Shown: one piece after another, positions 1 to 11,341 of the stretch
How the letters are laid out: every line of letters starts with the position of its first letter
How positions within the stretch are numbered: position 1 is the stretch's first letter
Source: UBA1479 sp040221095
Lineage (GTDB): Bacteria > Pseudomonadota > Alphaproteobacteria > Rhodospirillales > Casp-alpha2
Direction: 5' to 3'
Length of the DNA stretch: 64,000 nt
NCBI GenBank assembly: GCA_040221095.1
Contig: JAVJVP010000003.1
Span: forward strand, 186,001-250,000
The notes under the pieces: generated by a model
Database searches by the model: none
What the model was told of the DNA's origin: nothing
What the model saw: the letters and a program-made list of their open reading frames with translations, nothing else
Position numbers and translations under genes: made by a program

Positions 1-1
1 C

Positions 2-478
2 AAGACCATCTATGTCTGCGGCAACGGCGGTTCGGCGGCGATTTCCAACCATCTGGTCTGCGACCACTTGAAGTGCATTCAGACGGACACGGGCCTGCTG
101 CCGCGCGTGGTGTCCCTGGCGGCCACGATCGAAACCATCACCGCCGTGGCCAACGACATTTCCTACGACGAAATCTTCGTCTATCAGCTGCGCACCCTGG
201 CCGATCCGGGGGATGTGCTGATCTCGATCTCGTCCTCGGGGGATTCGGAAAACGTGGTGCGGGCCTGCGACTGGGCCAAGGCCAACGACCTCGCGGTGAT
301 CGCCCTGACCGGCTTCGCGGGCGGGCGCACGCAAGGGCTCGCGGACGTCAATCTGCATGTGACGGGCGACAATTACGGCGTCATCGAGGACACCCATCAG
401 GCGCTTATGCACATCCTGGCCCAGTTCATCCGCCAGGATCATATGCCGGCGGACCTCATCAAGGACCGCAAGTTCTGA
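2..478 (+). CDS. SIS-domain sugar-phosphate isomerase, GmhA-like (5' end missing)
   Basis: The reading frame is open from the left edge and ends at TGA 476-478, so only the C-terminal ~158 residues are present. The visible part holds the SIS signature CGNGGSAA followed by a His, the phosphate loop ISISSSGDSENV, and a late THQALMHIL segment matching the region that carries a catalytic His in sedoheptulose-7-phosphate isomerases. Family knowledge: GmhA-type enzymes start the nucleotide-activated heptose pathway in the cytoplasm. It is one of only two + strand genes here and converges on purH. A related SIS phosphosugar isomerase or a DiaA-like protein cannot be excluded without the N-terminus. 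Confidence 0.85.
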   Translation, partial: KTIYVCGNGGSAAISNHLVCDHLKCIQTDTGLLPRVVSLAATIETITAVANDISYDEIFVYQLRTLADPGDVLISISSSGDSENVVRACDWAKANDLAVIALTGFAGGRTQGLADVNLHVTGDNYGVIEDTHQALMHILAQFIRQDHMPADLIKDRKF

Positions 479-502
479 CGCCAAGCCCTTAGGACAAAAG
501 AA

Positions 503-524
503 AAGGGCCGCTGACGCGGCCCTT
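503..524. terminator. Bidirectional terminator hairpin between the SIS gene and purH
   Basis: A perfect 9-bp inverted repeat (AAGGGCCGC / GCGGCCCTT) with a TGAC loop lies between two convergent stop codons. A-rich sequence flanks it on the left (U-rich in the purH-strand transcript) and GATCTTT on the right, as expected for an intrinsic terminator serving both transcripts. Confidence 0.8.
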
Positions 525-547
525 GATCTTTCGGGATGGGATGGGGA

Positions 548-2115
<1,568 letters not shown>

Positions 2116-2119
<4 letters not shown>

Positions 2120-4083
2120 GCTTGCTCGGCTTTCTTTTCCTGGGGGGCATGGGGAGGGGCGGCGATGGCGCCGGTGAACTCGGGCACCAGGGCGCCGACG
2201 ACGGCGGCGGCGGCGGCAAGGTCGCCCGCGTGGCAGGCATCGGCGAGGCGCCGGAAGGCGGCCTCGACCTCGTCCAAGGTGACCAGGCGGGGCGTCGCCA
2301 GCAGCACGCCCGGCTGCACCGTCGGCACCGGGGCCTCGTCGCCGTGGAAGATTTCCTCGTACAGCTTTTCGCCGGGGCGGATGCCGGTGAATTCGATCTT
2401 CACGTCCTTGTCGGGGACCAGCCCGGCCAGGCGGATCATCTGGCGCGCGAGATCGACGATCTTCACCGGGTTGCCCATGTCGAGCACGAAAATGCGGCCG
2501 TCGGCATCGCTTTTCACGCCGAGCGCCGAGGCGGACAGCACCAGTTCGACCGCCTCGCGGATGGTCATGAAATAGCGGGTCATCTCCGGGTCGGTGACGG
2601 TCAGGGGACCGCCCTCGGCCAGCTGCTTCTGGAACAGCGGCACGACGGATCCGGTGGAGCCGAGCACGTTGCCGAAGCGCACGGTGACGAAGCGTGTGCC
2701 GCCGCCGCCCTGGGCCCTGCGGCGGCTTTCCACGTCCATGGCCTGACAGACGATTTCGGCCAGCCGCTTGCTCACGCCCATGACGCTGGTCGGGTTCACC
2801 GCCTTGTCCGTGGAGATCATGACCATGGCCTGGGCGCCGCCGTCGCGGGCGGCGCGGGCGACGCAGAGCGTGCCGATGGCGTTGGTGTCCAGGCCCTCGG
2901 CCATGTTGTTTTCGACCAGGGGCACATGCTTGCGCGCCGCCGCGTGGAACACCAGTTCCGGCCGGTGGTCGGCGAACACGCGGGCCATCTGATCGGCATT
3001 GCGCACATCGGCCATCACGGCGCGGCGCGGGATGGCGGGGAAGCCGCGCGCGAGTTCCATGTCGATCTCGTACAGCGCGAATTCCGACATATCCAGAAGC
3101 ACGACGGCCTTCGGATTGAGCTGGCAGACCTGGCGCGCCAATTCGGCCCCGATGGATCCCCCGGCGCCGGTGATCAGCACCCGGCGGTCGGCGACCAGGG
3201 CGGCCATGGCGTCGCGGTCCAAGGGGGTCTGCGGGCGGCCCAGAAGGTCCTCGACGGCGACCGGTCGCAGGTCAAGCTTGTCGGTGATGCCGTCCTTGAA
3301 ATCGGTCATCTGCGGCAGGCGGGCCAGATTGAGGCCGAGCCGGTCAGCCTCGGACAACAGCCCGCGCACGAGCTCGCCATCCATGGACGGGCGGGTCAGC
3401 ACGACCCGGCGGGGCTGGTCGGGCGTGCCGGCAAAGCGGGCCGCGGCGGCGGCCAGGTCGTGGACCGTGCCGACGACCTCGATGCCCCGGATGTACTGGC
3501 CGACCCGGCCTGCCCGTTCGGACAGCAAGCCGACAACCCGGTATTCAGGCTGGTCCGTGGCGGCGAGTGCTCGGATGAACAGTTCGGCCTCGTCACCGGC
3601 GCCCGCCAGCAGCACGGGAATGCGCCCGCCCTTGGTGTCTTGGGATGGGATCGCTGCGGAGCGGTCCTTGAGGATACGATGGACGAAACGAGGCCCGCCC
3701 AGCATGCCGATCAGCAGAAACCATTGAATGGCGAACAGCGAACGGGGGAAGTTTTCCAGGCGGACCCAGATGAACATGGCGAGCAGGAAGATCAGGACCG
3801 CGAGGCTGACCGCCTTGGTGATCGTCAGCAGGTCGTTGATGGAGGCATAGCGCCAGACCCCGCGGTAGAGGCACGCGACATAGAAAACGACAGCCGCCGC
3901 AAGGGTGAAGAACCCACCGGCGATCAGCATCACATCCGCCGGCTGTGCCCACATGGCATCGCCCAGACGCAGGTATAGCGCCAGCGGAAAGGACAGTCCG
4001 GCCATGAAGATATCATGGCCGTAGACGATCCATCCTCTCGGCGGAATGCGGCGGGTGGGCAATTTGAACAAGGCTAAATCCAT
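2116..4083 (-). CDS. Membrane-anchored UDP-HexNAc 4,6-dehydratase (CapD/WbpM type)
   Basis: Long-form nucleotide-sugar dehydratase, 655 residues from ATG 4083, close to WbpM length (~665). About four transmembrane segments fill residues 20-130, followed by a first Rossmann-like domain (155-260) and a second with TGAGGSIG at 305-312. The catalytic region has STDKAVNP and then Met435 and Lys439 (MGVSK), the S-M-K triad known for WbpM/PglF-type enzymes in place of S-Y-K. Expected reaction: UDP-GlcNAc to UDP-4-keto-6-deoxy-GlcNAc, leading to QuiNAc/FucNAc-type sugars. A frame extension to 4266 runs into the upstream gene and does not look like protein, so the ATG at 4083 was preferred. It is next to the initiating transferase, as wbpM is next to wbpL. 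Confidence 0.92.
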
Positions 4084-4162
4084 TGCCTGTGGTGATGCCG
4101 GTGCGCGGTGGGGGCCGGCATGACGTCTTTCGCCCCTGCTTTTACCATCACTTCCCGGAACC

Positions 4163-5155
4163 TCAAGGGTTCGCGGCATCACCAGGATGTCGGAACAGGA
4201 CCAATAGGCCGCCCGTCGCCCCCGCCGCGAAGACCAGGGCGGGCCACGGGCCGACCCAGGAAACAAGGACCGCCGCGGGGATCAGCAGGGTGTTAAGGCA
4301 TAAAATCAGGAATGACACCTGGGCATGGCTGCGCCCGCCCTTGGTGGCCTGTTGGTAGAAATGGTCGCGATGGGCTTGCCAGGGGGCCTCGCCCCGCAAG
4401 ACCCGCCGTCCCAGGGTCAATGTCGCGTCGGCCAGGTAATAGGCGGGCAGGATGAACGCCGGCGCCCAGGCGCCGGCGGCCGCCATTTCCAGCAACAGCC
4501 AGCCGATGAGAAAGCCGAGCGGGACGCTGCCGACATCACCCATGAAAACCTTGGCCGGATGCCAGTTCCAGATAAGGAAACCGGCGGCGGCGGCAGCCAG
4601 ATAAAGCCCCAATGCGGCTTGGCCTGGTGGCACCAGACCCAGGCCCGCGAGGACGATAACCCCGGCCCCGATACCCAAGCATTCGACGCCGGTGATGCCG
4701 TCGATGCCGTCCATGAAATTGAACAGGTTGATGAACCAGACCCAGCCCAGGCCGACGCCGATCAGCGCCACGGGCGCGGGAACGGCGTCCGGCAGCCCGC
4801 CCGCCAGGGCCGGGTTCAGGGACAGGACCCAGGCGACCGCCGCGACATGGCCTGCGAACCGCAGCCCCGTCGGCACGCGGCGGAAATCGTCGACCAGGGA
4901 AATCGCGGCCAGACCCAGAGCCGCCAGAGCAAGGGGCCAAAGACCGCTGCCGCCCTGCCACAGCCAGGCCGGGACCAAGGCAGCCACGATCAACAGGCCG
5001 GCGCCCACGGGGGTCGGACGGTGATGGCTGCTGCGTTCGTTGGGATGGTCAAGAAGACGAATGCGCTGAAGCAGGGCAATCAGCGGCTTCGTGCCGAGCG
5101 CGATGACGCCGAACACCAGGGCGGCGATCAATGCGGTGTCGAAGGTCAAGGCCAT
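4163..5155 (-). CDS. Undecaprenyl-phosphate sugar-1-phosphate transferase (WecA/WbpL family, GT4)
   Basis: Polytopic enzyme expected to transfer a HexNAc-1-phosphate onto undecaprenyl phosphate and so start the lipid-linked repeat unit on the cytoplasmic face of the inner membrane. The 330-residue protein is almost entirely hydrophobic segments with the family cytoplasmic motifs: LVDDFR at 87-92, NLFNFMDGIDG at 143-153, a GDVGSVPLG loop near 210, and HRDHFYQ near 262-268. The NFMDGIDG form and the short length resemble WbpL rather than MraY. The adjacent WbpM-like dehydratase suggests UDP-FucNAc or UDP-QuiNAc as substrate; the specific sugar is inference. Confidence 0.92.
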   Translation of the reverse strand: MALTFDTALIAALVFGVIALGTKPLIALLQRIRLLDHPNERSSHHRPTPVGAGLLIVAALVPAWLWQGGSGLWPLALAALGLAAISLVDDFRRVPTGLRFAGHVAAVAWVLSLNPALAGGLPDAVPAPVALIGVGLGWVWFINLFNFMDGIDGITGVECLGIGAGVIVLAGLGLVPPGQAALGLYLAAAAAGFLIWNWHPAKVFMGDVGSVPLGFLIGWLLLEMAAAGAWAPAFILPAYYLADATLTLGRRVLRGEAPWQAHRDHFYQQATKGGRSHAQVSFLILCLNTLLIPAAVLVSWVGPWPALVFAAGATGGLLVLFRHPGDAANP

Positions 5156-5163
5156 GGCGGAGT

Positions 5164-6357
5164 TTACGCCTGGTCCGGTGCGGGCGGAAGGGCGGGGTCG
5201 CCCAGCACCTCTGCGTAAAGCCTCTGCACGGCGGCGGCGATCCTGTCCTGCGACAACCGGGCCTCGACATCCCGCCGCGCCGCGGCCCCGTACGTCCGGC
5301 GCAGTCCGCCGTCGGCGGCCAGTCGTTCGATCGCGTCAGCCAACGCCACCGTATCCCGGGGCGGCACCAGAAGGCCGTTTTCGCCGTCGCGGACCAGGGC
5401 GCGACAGCCCGGCACGTCCGTCGCGATCAGGGGGCGGGCGCAGGCCGCGGCTTCCAGCAGGCTTTTCGGCAGGCCTTCGCGGTAGGACGGCAGCACGGCG
5501 ATATGGGCCCCCGCCCAGACGGCGGCGATGTCGTTCCGTTCGCCGGTCCACTCGACCAGACCTTCCGCGACCCAGGCGTCGATCTGGTCCTGTGTCACGG
5601 TCGTCGGGTTGCCGGGGTCGGGGGCGCCGACCAAGGCCATGTGGATGTCGCATCCGCGACCCTTCAGTATCCTGGCCGCCTGGACGAATTCCTCGACCCC
5701 CTTGGTTTTCAGCAGCCGACCGACCAGAACGGCGCGCACCGGCGGCGCCGGAGGCTCGGGTGTCACCAGAAACTGCGCCAGGTCGACTCCTGATCCTGGG
5801 ATCAGGTGGTTGCGTTCGGCCCGGCCGATGCCGCGCGCCGCGAGGAAACTTTGATCGTCTTCGTTCTGCACCAGCATGTGAACTTGTTTATTTCCGCACA
5901 GGCGGCGGAGCATTCCCATCAACAGCCCGCCCAACAGGCGGCTTTTCAGGGATCGCTTTGCCCCGTCGTCGGTGAACAGAATGCCGAGCCCGGTGAAGGC
6001 GTTGATGACCCTGGCGCCGCGTGCGCAAAGCCGCGCCGCCAGGGTGCCATACAGGATCGGCTTGGCGGCGACGTTATGGATCAATTGGGGGCGAAAGCGG
6101 CGCAGCACGCCGATCAGCCGGGCCAGGTAGCGCAAGTCGCCGATGGGCGACAGGCCGGCGCGCTCGACCGGCGTGTGAAACACCGTGAAACCGAGGCCCT
6201 GGATGGCGTCGGCATGTTCAGACACGCGTGTCGCCACGGCGACCTCCATCCCCATGTCCAGGGCGGCCCGCGCCATGGGCAGGCGATGGCGCAGAAATGC
6301 CCAGTCCTCGGTCACGATGAACAACAGCCGCGGACGCTGGGGCCGAATGTCCGGCAT
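5164..6357 (-). CDS. Glycosyltransferase family 4
   Basis: Retaining GT-B glycosyltransferase of 397 residues, expected to add a sugar to the lipid-linked oligosaccharide in the cytoplasm. The N-terminal half begins with an RLLFIVTEDWAF strand and contains a NAFTGLGILF stretch. The C-terminal half carries the GT4 E-x7-E motif (REGLPKSLLEAA) and the ATDVPG strand that follows it. ATG 6357 was chosen because the frame upstream of it reads into the neighbouring dehydrogenase and looks like shadow sequence. It lies 8 bases upstream of the initiating transferase, so it may add the second sugar. Donor and acceptor cannot be read from sequence. Confidence 0.88.
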   Translation of the reverse strand: MPDIRPQRPRLLFIVTEDWAFLRHRLPMARAALDMGMEVAVATRVSEHADAIQGLGFTVFHTPVERAGLSPIGDLRYLARLIGVLRRFRPQLIHNVAAKPILYGTLAARLCARGARVINAFTGLGILFTDDGAKRSLKSRLLGGLLMGMLRRLCGNKQVHMLVQNEDDQSFLAARGIGRAERNHLIPGSGVDLAQFLVTPEPPAPPVRAVLVGRLLKTKGVEEFVQAARILKGRGCDIHMALVGAPDPGNPTTVTQDQIDAWVAEGLVEWTGERNDIAAVWAGAHIAVLPSYREGLPKSLLEAAACARPLIATDVPGCRALVRDGENGLLVPPRDTVALADAIERLAADGGLRRTYGAAARRDVEARLSQDRIAAAVQRLYAEVLGDPALPPAPDQA

Positions 6358-6382
6358 GGCGATCAGCCGGCCCCGCCCGCCG

Positions 6383-7669
6383 TCACAGCCGCCACAGCTC
6401 GACCGTGGACGGCTGTCCGTCCCGCGCCAGCCGTGCGCGGACGTCGACGACCAGGCCGTCGTCGTCGGCAAGAAGCCCGGCGATCCAATCCCAACCCCGC
6501 GCCAGATAGGCCTCATGGGGGACGGCCAGAATCACCGCGTTCGCTTGGCCAAGGGTGTCATCCGCCGCCAATTCCACGCCGAATTCGTGTTTGACTTCCG
6601 CCCGGTCGGCCATCGGATCGTGCAGCGTCACCTCGGCGCCGAAGCGTTCCAACTCGTGCGCGATGTCGATCACCTTGGTGTTGCGCACGTCGGGCACGTT
6701 CTCTTTGAACGTCAGGCCCAGGATGGTCACGCGAAACGATTTGATGCCGCCCCTCTTGGACAGCCGGCGCATGGTTTCGCGGGCGATGAAGGGGCCCATC
6801 TCGTCATTGATGCGGCGTCCGGCCAGGATGACCTCGGGCCGGTAGCCGGCCATTTCGGCGCGATGGGTCAGATAGTAGGGGTCGACCCCGATGCAGTGCC
6901 CGCCGACCAGACCCGGCGTGAACGGCAGGAAATTCCACTTTGTGCCGGCGGCGGCAAGTACATCGGACGTGTCGATGTCCAGGCGGTCGAAGATCAGGGC
7001 CAGTTCGTTCATCAGCGCGATGTTCAGGTCGCGTTGGGTGTTCTCGATCACCTTGGCGGCCTCGGCGGTTTTGATGGTCGGCGCCAGATGTACGCCCGCC
7101 GTGACGACGGCGCCGTAGGTGTCGGCGACGATGCCAGCGGTTTTCGCGTCGCAGCCCGACACGACCTTCATGATGGTCTCGAACCGGTGTTCCCGGTCGC
7201 CCGGGTTGATGCGTTCCGGCGAATAGCCCACGAAGAAATCGAGGCCGTAGGCCAGGCCCGAGCGTTCCGCCAGGATCGGCACACATTCTTCTTCCGTCGC
7301 CCCGGGATAGACGGTCGATTCATAAACGACGATGTCGCCCTTCTTGAGGACGGCGCCGAGTGTTTCCGTCGCGGCCGTCAGCGGCCCCAGGTCCGGGCGC
7401 CGAAGGCCGTCAATCGGCGTCGGCACGGTGACGATGTGAAAATCGGCCTTGGCCAGATCCGCCGGGTTGTCGGTGAAGGTCAGGTTGGCGGCGGCAAGGT
7501 CCGCGGCCTCGACCTCGTGGGTGCGGTCGTGGCCGGCGCGCAGTTCCTGAAGCCGCCCGGCGGAAATGTCGAAGGCGACGACGGAAAACCCCGCCCGCCC
7601 GAAAGCGACGGCGACGGGCAGGCCCACGTAACCCAGACCGATTACGGAAATGCTGCGTTTTCCCGGCAT
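6383..7669 (-). CDS. wbpA: UDP-N-acetylglucosamine 6-dehydrogenase (WbpA/TviB family)
   Basis: NAD-dependent four-electron oxidation of UDP-GlcNAc to UDP-GlcNAcA. The 428 residues show the N-terminal NAD fold IGLGYVGLPVAVAF (10-23), the VPTPID loop (82-87), the ESTVYPGATEEE segment, GYSPERINPGD (148-158) typical of the WbpA/TviB/WbpO branch rather than UDP-glucose dehydrogenase, and the catalytic Cys259 within GGHCIGVDPYY. Neighbouring WbpB/D, WbpE and WbpI homologues make the WbpA role (first step to UDP-ManNAc3NAcA) the likeliest. A ManNAc-type (WecC) specificity is possible but would not need the WbpB/E/D set. Confidence 0.9.
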   Translation of the reverse strand: MPGKRSISVIGLGYVGLPVAVAFGRAGFSVVAFDISAGRLQELRAGHDRTHEVEAADLAAANLTFTDNPADLAKADFHIVTVPTPIDGLRRPDLGPLTAATETLGAVLKKGDIVVYESTVYPGATEEECVPILAERSGLAYGLDFFVGYSPERINPGDREHRFETIMKVVSGCDAKTAGIVADTYGAVVTAGVHLAPTIKTAEAAKVIENTQRDLNIALMNELALIFDRLDIDTSDVLAAAGTKWNFLPFTPGLVGGHCIGVDPYYLTHRAEMAGYRPEVILAGRRINDEMGPFIARETMRRLSKRGGIKSFRVTILGLTFKENVPDVRNTKVIDIAHELERFGAEVTLHDPMADRAEVKHEFGVELAADDTLGQANAVILAVPHEAYLARGWDWIAGLLADDDGLVVDVRARLARDGQPSTVELWRL

Positions 7670-7730
7670 GATCAGGCTCTTAGCCTATTTTGCGGGGGGA
7701 TGCCAACAGGATGCGGCAGGGTGCCGAAGT

Positions 7731-8663
7731 TCATCGCCGGGCCCCTCCGTCGGCGAGCCCGCGCGCGGCGTCGTAGGTCAGGCGCGACGACAGGCGCCCG
7801 CCCGTCATCTTGGTTATCTCGAACACCCGGTCCTGGACGCCGTCACCGGCCAGATGGACGATGCCGAGCGGGCGGTGCGGCGCGTGGGGTTCCACCAACT
7901 TGGCCGCCTCCGCGTCCCACATTGGCACGGCCTTGCCGCAGAACCAGTTGCAATAGGCGGGCAAGAAGGTGGCGGGCGCCTTGTCGTGGAACACCACGTA
8001 ATTGAGCGCCGTCTGCTCCGACACATGGGCCCACAGCCCGGTGCGGGACGCGAACAGCCGCCGCCGCGTCAGTGCCCGGGCCAGGGCCTCGTGCCACAGG
8101 CCCCAGTGCGGGGCGTCGGCCCGAAGCGCGAACACCCCGGAATTGAGGATTGGGTTGCGCGCCAGGCGGTCGGCAACGCGGAGCCCGTAGCTCCAGTTGA
8201 AGGCGCGGAAATTCTGGGTCCGCCAATAGGGCCGGGGCCGCTTGTAAAAAGACGAATAGGAGCGGTCCAGTTCCGGCACCACGGCCAGTCGGCCGCCCCT
8301 GGCCGCGTCGATAAAGATGTCCAGAACCTGAGGGTCCTGGACCCAGGCATCGGCATCGAGCCATATATAAATGTCATGGCCAGGGAAATACTTGGGCAGG
8401 TGCGGGCGCGCGGTCATCGCCTTGAAGTAGGGCGGGAAGTCGTCGCGGCCGGGAAAATCCATGTCCCAGCCGGCGTCGGCCCTGATATCGATCAAGGGCG
8501 CCAGTTCATCCCGCTGTTCGTCCGTCAGGCCGAGGTCGAGCACGGCCAGGGCGCATCGGTCGCGCAGGCCGGCATCGTTCACCGATTGCACGGCCTGGCG
8601 CAGCAGCGGGAAATACCGCGCGTTGGCGGCGGTGACGATGACGATGTCGCGGGGTGATGTCAT
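7731..8663 (-). CDS. Putative GT-A glycosyltransferase with DAD motif
   Basis: A 310-residue protein I do not recognise by family name. It begins with a strand of GT-A type (DIVIVTAANARYFPLL) and has an acidic metal-binding signature, DIYIWLDADAWVQD at 97-110, with DAD at 103-105. Later it has ILNSGVFAL and NWFCGK..P segments of the sort seen in GT8-like enzymes. The start ATG 8663 overlaps the stop of the upstream Wzy gene by 4 bases, which fixes the start within a longer open frame. No transmembrane segment is evident, so it probably acts in the cytoplasm on the lipid-linked repeat unit. Sugar specificity is unknown. Confidence 0.7.
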   Translation of the reverse strand: MTSPRDIVIVTAANARYFPLLRQAVQSVNDAGLRDRCALAVLDLGLTDEQRDELAPLIDIRADAGWDMDFPGRDDFPPYFKAMTARPHLPKYFPGHDIYIWLDADAWVQDPQVLDIFIDAARGGRLAVVPELDRSYSSFYKRPRPYWRTQNFRAFNWSYGLRVADRLARNPILNSGVFALRADAPHWGLWHEALARALTRRRLFASRTGLWAHVSEQTALNYVVFHDKAPATFLPAYCNWFCGKAVPMWDAEAAKLVEPHAPHRPLGIVHLAGDGVQDRVFEITKMTGGRLSSRLTYDAARGLADGGARR

Positions 8664-10003
8664 GGCAGGTCTCTGGTTTTCTGGCCCGGCCACCAGGCGA
8701 GCCCGGCCAGCACCACCGTCGCCGTGATCAGCCCGAATCCGACCTGTGCCGAGGCATAGGGATCCGCGTAAAACAACCGGAACGGCAGATAGAACAGCCA
8801 GGCGGCGCGGAAGGCTTGACCGAGCCAGCCGACGCTGTGCGTCAGCCAGCCATCGAACACCGCAAGCATGGTCCCGAACACCGCGAAGGTGATGAGAACG
8901 CCGACAGTTCCCAGACTGTAATAGCCGAAAGAAACGAGATCGACGGGAATCCACGGCAACATCTTGACGTGCAGCGTCAGGATCATGGGTGGCCAGGTAT
9001 CGACGCCGGACAGGCTCGGCAGCATGTAGAGAAAGCCCAGCGGAATGTCGATGAAGTAGCGGAAGTCGATGGTGTTGGGGACGACGCCGAGCGTGTGGGC
9101 GGACGCGATATAGGGAAACGAATACTCGACCAGGATGAACAGGACCGTGTCGAGGAACCTGTCGCCGGCATGCGCCAGCATGCGCGGCAACGTGGCCAAC
9201 GGATCGCGGAACGCCGCATGAGGGGCCATGGCGATCAGCAGGACCAGGACAGCGGCGATCGCGAACACGAGGACGGCGGCCCTGCGCGAGCGCAAGGTAA
9301 ACATCCAGGCCAGGATAGGGATCATCAGAAAGCTGCCGACCTCGAACCGTCCGGCGGCATGCACGGCGCGCGCAGCGGCCACCGTCCACAGGACCGCGGC
9401 GATCATGATGACCGCGGTCCGGACCTTTCCCTTGCAGCTGAAGGCGGCGCCCGCCGCCATCAGCATCGCCGGCATGGCCAGTTCTGCGAGGACGTGCAGA
9501 TAGCCCCACTTGTTGGCTACTCTGCCGACGCGGATCTCCATGCCCGATTTCAGGAAGTCGCGCAGGCCGTCGAACTGGCTTACATAGACGACAAGTGCCG
9601 CCGTGGCGATGGTCCCCATGACGGCCGCGGCGGTCAGCAGCCCGCCGCGCGGTAGTGAGCGGCTGTCCAGGCGGCGGACCGGCAGCCGGGTGCCGGCGAA
9701 ATACCCGGCGAGCAGTGTGACGTAGGCTCCGCCCAGGATCAGGTAGACCGAGACATGGGAGGCGGCGGGAATGTTGAGCCGTTCCATCAAGCTGAACAGA
9801 TAGAGACGGTAGTCCCAGATGTTCTTTTCGTGCGCCGATCCGGCCACGAAATGGACGATGAATGGCGGGATGCAGTAGCCAAGAAGGAGCAATCCGTTCA
9901 CCGCCGACAGGAACGTGAACGACCGGTTCCGCCGGAAGCGCCAGCATTCGACGCCGCAGATCAGTACCGCCAATCCCGCGCTGAAAATTAGGATGAGATC
10001 CAT
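8660..10003 (-). CDS. wzy: O-antigen polymerase-like membrane protein (Wzy)
   Basis: A 447-residue protein made mostly of hydrophobic segments (roughly ten or more) with a large polar loop after the middle that carries a VEYSFPYIASAHTLG stretch. This pattern and its position next to a flippase in a glycan locus fit Wzy, which joins undecaprenyl-linked repeat units in the periplasm. Wzy proteins share little sequence, so the call rests on topology and context. No second polymerase candidate is seen in the window. Confidence 0.75.
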   Translation of the reverse strand: MDLILIFSAGLAVLICGVECWRFRRNRSFTFLSAVNGLLLLGYCIPPFIVHFVAGSAHEKNIWDYRLYLFSLMERLNIPAASHVSVYLILGGAYVTLLAGYFAGTRLPVRRLDSRSLPRGGLLTAAAVMGTIATAALVVYVSQFDGLRDFLKSGMEIRVGRVANKWGYLHVLAELAMPAMLMAAGAAFSCKGKVRTAVIMIAAVLWTVAAARAVHAAGRFEVGSFLMIPILAWMFTLRSRRAAVLVFAIAAVLVLLIAMAPHAAFRDPLATLPRMLAHAGDRFLDTVLFILVEYSFPYIASAHTLGVVPNTIDFRYFIDIPLGFLYMLPSLSGVDTWPPMILTLHVKMLPWIPVDLVSFGYYSLGTVGVLITFAVFGTMLAVFDGWLTHSVGWLGQAFRAAWLFYLPFRLFYADPYASAQVGFGLITATVVLAGLAWWPGQKTRDLP

Positions 10004-10021
10004 GGCTCGTCGGGCTCTGTT

Positions 10022-11341
10022 TTAGGTTCGCGGCATCGCGGCGAACGGCAGGATGCCGGTCTTGTGGTACACGATCAGGCAGGACGTGGCGGACCGGAAC
10101 AGGACTGAAGCGCAGGTCGCGATTGCCGCGCCCATGATGCCGTAGACCGGGATCAGGGCAAAGTTCAGCGCGACGTTGACGATCAGCGTGGCGATCAGGG
10201 TCGCGGTGTTGATGTGCTCGAACGGTCCCATCAGCAGGTATGTCTCGACAGCGGCGCTGGCGGCAAACACGACATAGCCCAGGGCAAGAATGCAGACAAT
10301 TACCTGTCCAGCCAGGAACGCGTCGCCGAACAGTCCAAGGATGAAATGCCGTCCCGAGACAATGACCAGGGCGGCGCCCAGTCCGGTGACGAGGGCTACG
10401 GCCGTGGCGACCGATATGGTCCGCTGCAGCGGCGCCGGCTTCCCCTCGGCGTGCAGCCGGGAAAGCAGCGGCGCGGTCCTGGCGCGGATCGCCATGGCGG
10501 GGAACACGATCAGCATGGCGACCTTGGCGGCCGGCGCGTAAAGCCCGGCCTGTTCCGGGCCGAGCAGGGTGCCGATAATCAGGACATCGATCTGGGTCAG
10601 CAGGATGCCGACCCCGGAGATGACGAGATAGGGCAGGCTTATGCGCAGCCAGGCGCCTGGCCGCGGGTCGACGCCGCCTGCCCCCGGCGCAGCAGCCGTA
10701 CCGAGGAACCGGCGGGAATAGGCGACGATGGCGGCAAGCAGCAGGGCCGTCAGGACAAGATTAAGGCCCATCGCGACGGTCGAGGACAGTGGCGCCAGGA
10801 ATGTCGCGGCAAACACGGAGCCCAACACCATGAGCGGCCGCAAGACCTCGTGAAAGGCTTGCGATTCCAAGACTTTTTCGAAGCCCTGAAGGATCGCCAT
10901 CCGTTGTTGAAACAAGCCCAGAACGACGGTCAAGGCCAGCATGGCCAGCAAGGTCCGGTACATTTCCGTGTCGCCGCCGCCGGTTGACCGCTGGGCCAAA
11001 AGGGCGCCTGCGGCCACCACCACGCCGCCCAACACGATGACGGTCCAAGTGGAAAACCGGACCAGGCGCGCGATGGCCCAATGGTTGCGGGCGGCCCGAT
11101 ATTCGGCAATGAAGCGCACGGCGGCGACGTTCAATCCGACCTGCATCAGGACGGTCAGGACGTTCAGCCAGGATAGGGAATAGACGTAGATGCCGAACGA
11201 TTCGACCGACATCCAGCGGGCGAACAGAAGATGGGTGACGAAGGCCAGCCCTGCGCCCACGACATTGACGACCAGGATCTTTCCGCTGTCGGAAACGACG
11301 GTGTGGCGCAGAAAGGTACTGACCGTGCCGCGGGCCGTCAC
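10022..11341 (-). CDS. wzx: Polysaccharide flippase (Wzx/MATE-like)
   Basis: Integral membrane protein of 439 residues with about 12-14 hydrophobic helices, expected to flip lipid-linked repeat units from the cytoplasmic to the periplasmic leaflet. The N-terminal helix region (LFARWMSVESFGIYVY) matches the usual start of polysaccharide-flippase proteins, where LLTPEDFG-like text follows the first helix. The start is a GTG at 11341 that overlaps the stop of the upstream asparagine synthase by 4 bases (GTGA). The open frame upstream of this is shadow sequence of that gene. Confidence 0.87.
   Translation of the reverse strand: MTARGTVSTFLRHTVVSDSGKILVVNVVGAGLAFVTHLLFARWMSVESFGIYVYSLSWLNVLTVLMQVGLNVAAVRFIAEYRAARNHWAIARLVRFSTWTVIVLGGVVVAAGALLAQRSTGGGDTEMYRTLLAMLALTVVLGLFQQRMAILQGFEKVLESQAFHEVLRPLMVLGSVFAATFLAPLSSTVAMGLNLVLTALLLAAIVAYSRRFLGTAAAPGAGGVDPRPGAWLRISLPYLVISGVGILLTQIDVLIIGTLLGPEQAGLYAPAAKVAMLIVFPAMAIRARTAPLLSRLHAEGKPAPLQRTISVATAVALVTGLGAALVIVSGRHFILGLFGDAFLAGQVIVCILALGYVVFAASAAVETYLLMGPFEHINTATLIATLIVNVALNFALIPVYGIMGAAIATCASVLFRSATSCLIVYHKTGILPFAAMPRT

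Noticed and set aside
2122..3978. 618-codon + strand open frame
   Set aside because: Antisense to the well-conserved WbpM-like gene; composition is typical of shadow frames (rich in His, Gln, Gly, Asp) with no domain.
8664..9947. Longer in-frame start for the DAD-motif glycosyltransferase
   Set aside because: The extension is a frame-shifted reading of the Wzy gene; the ATGA overlap at 8660-8663 marks the true start.
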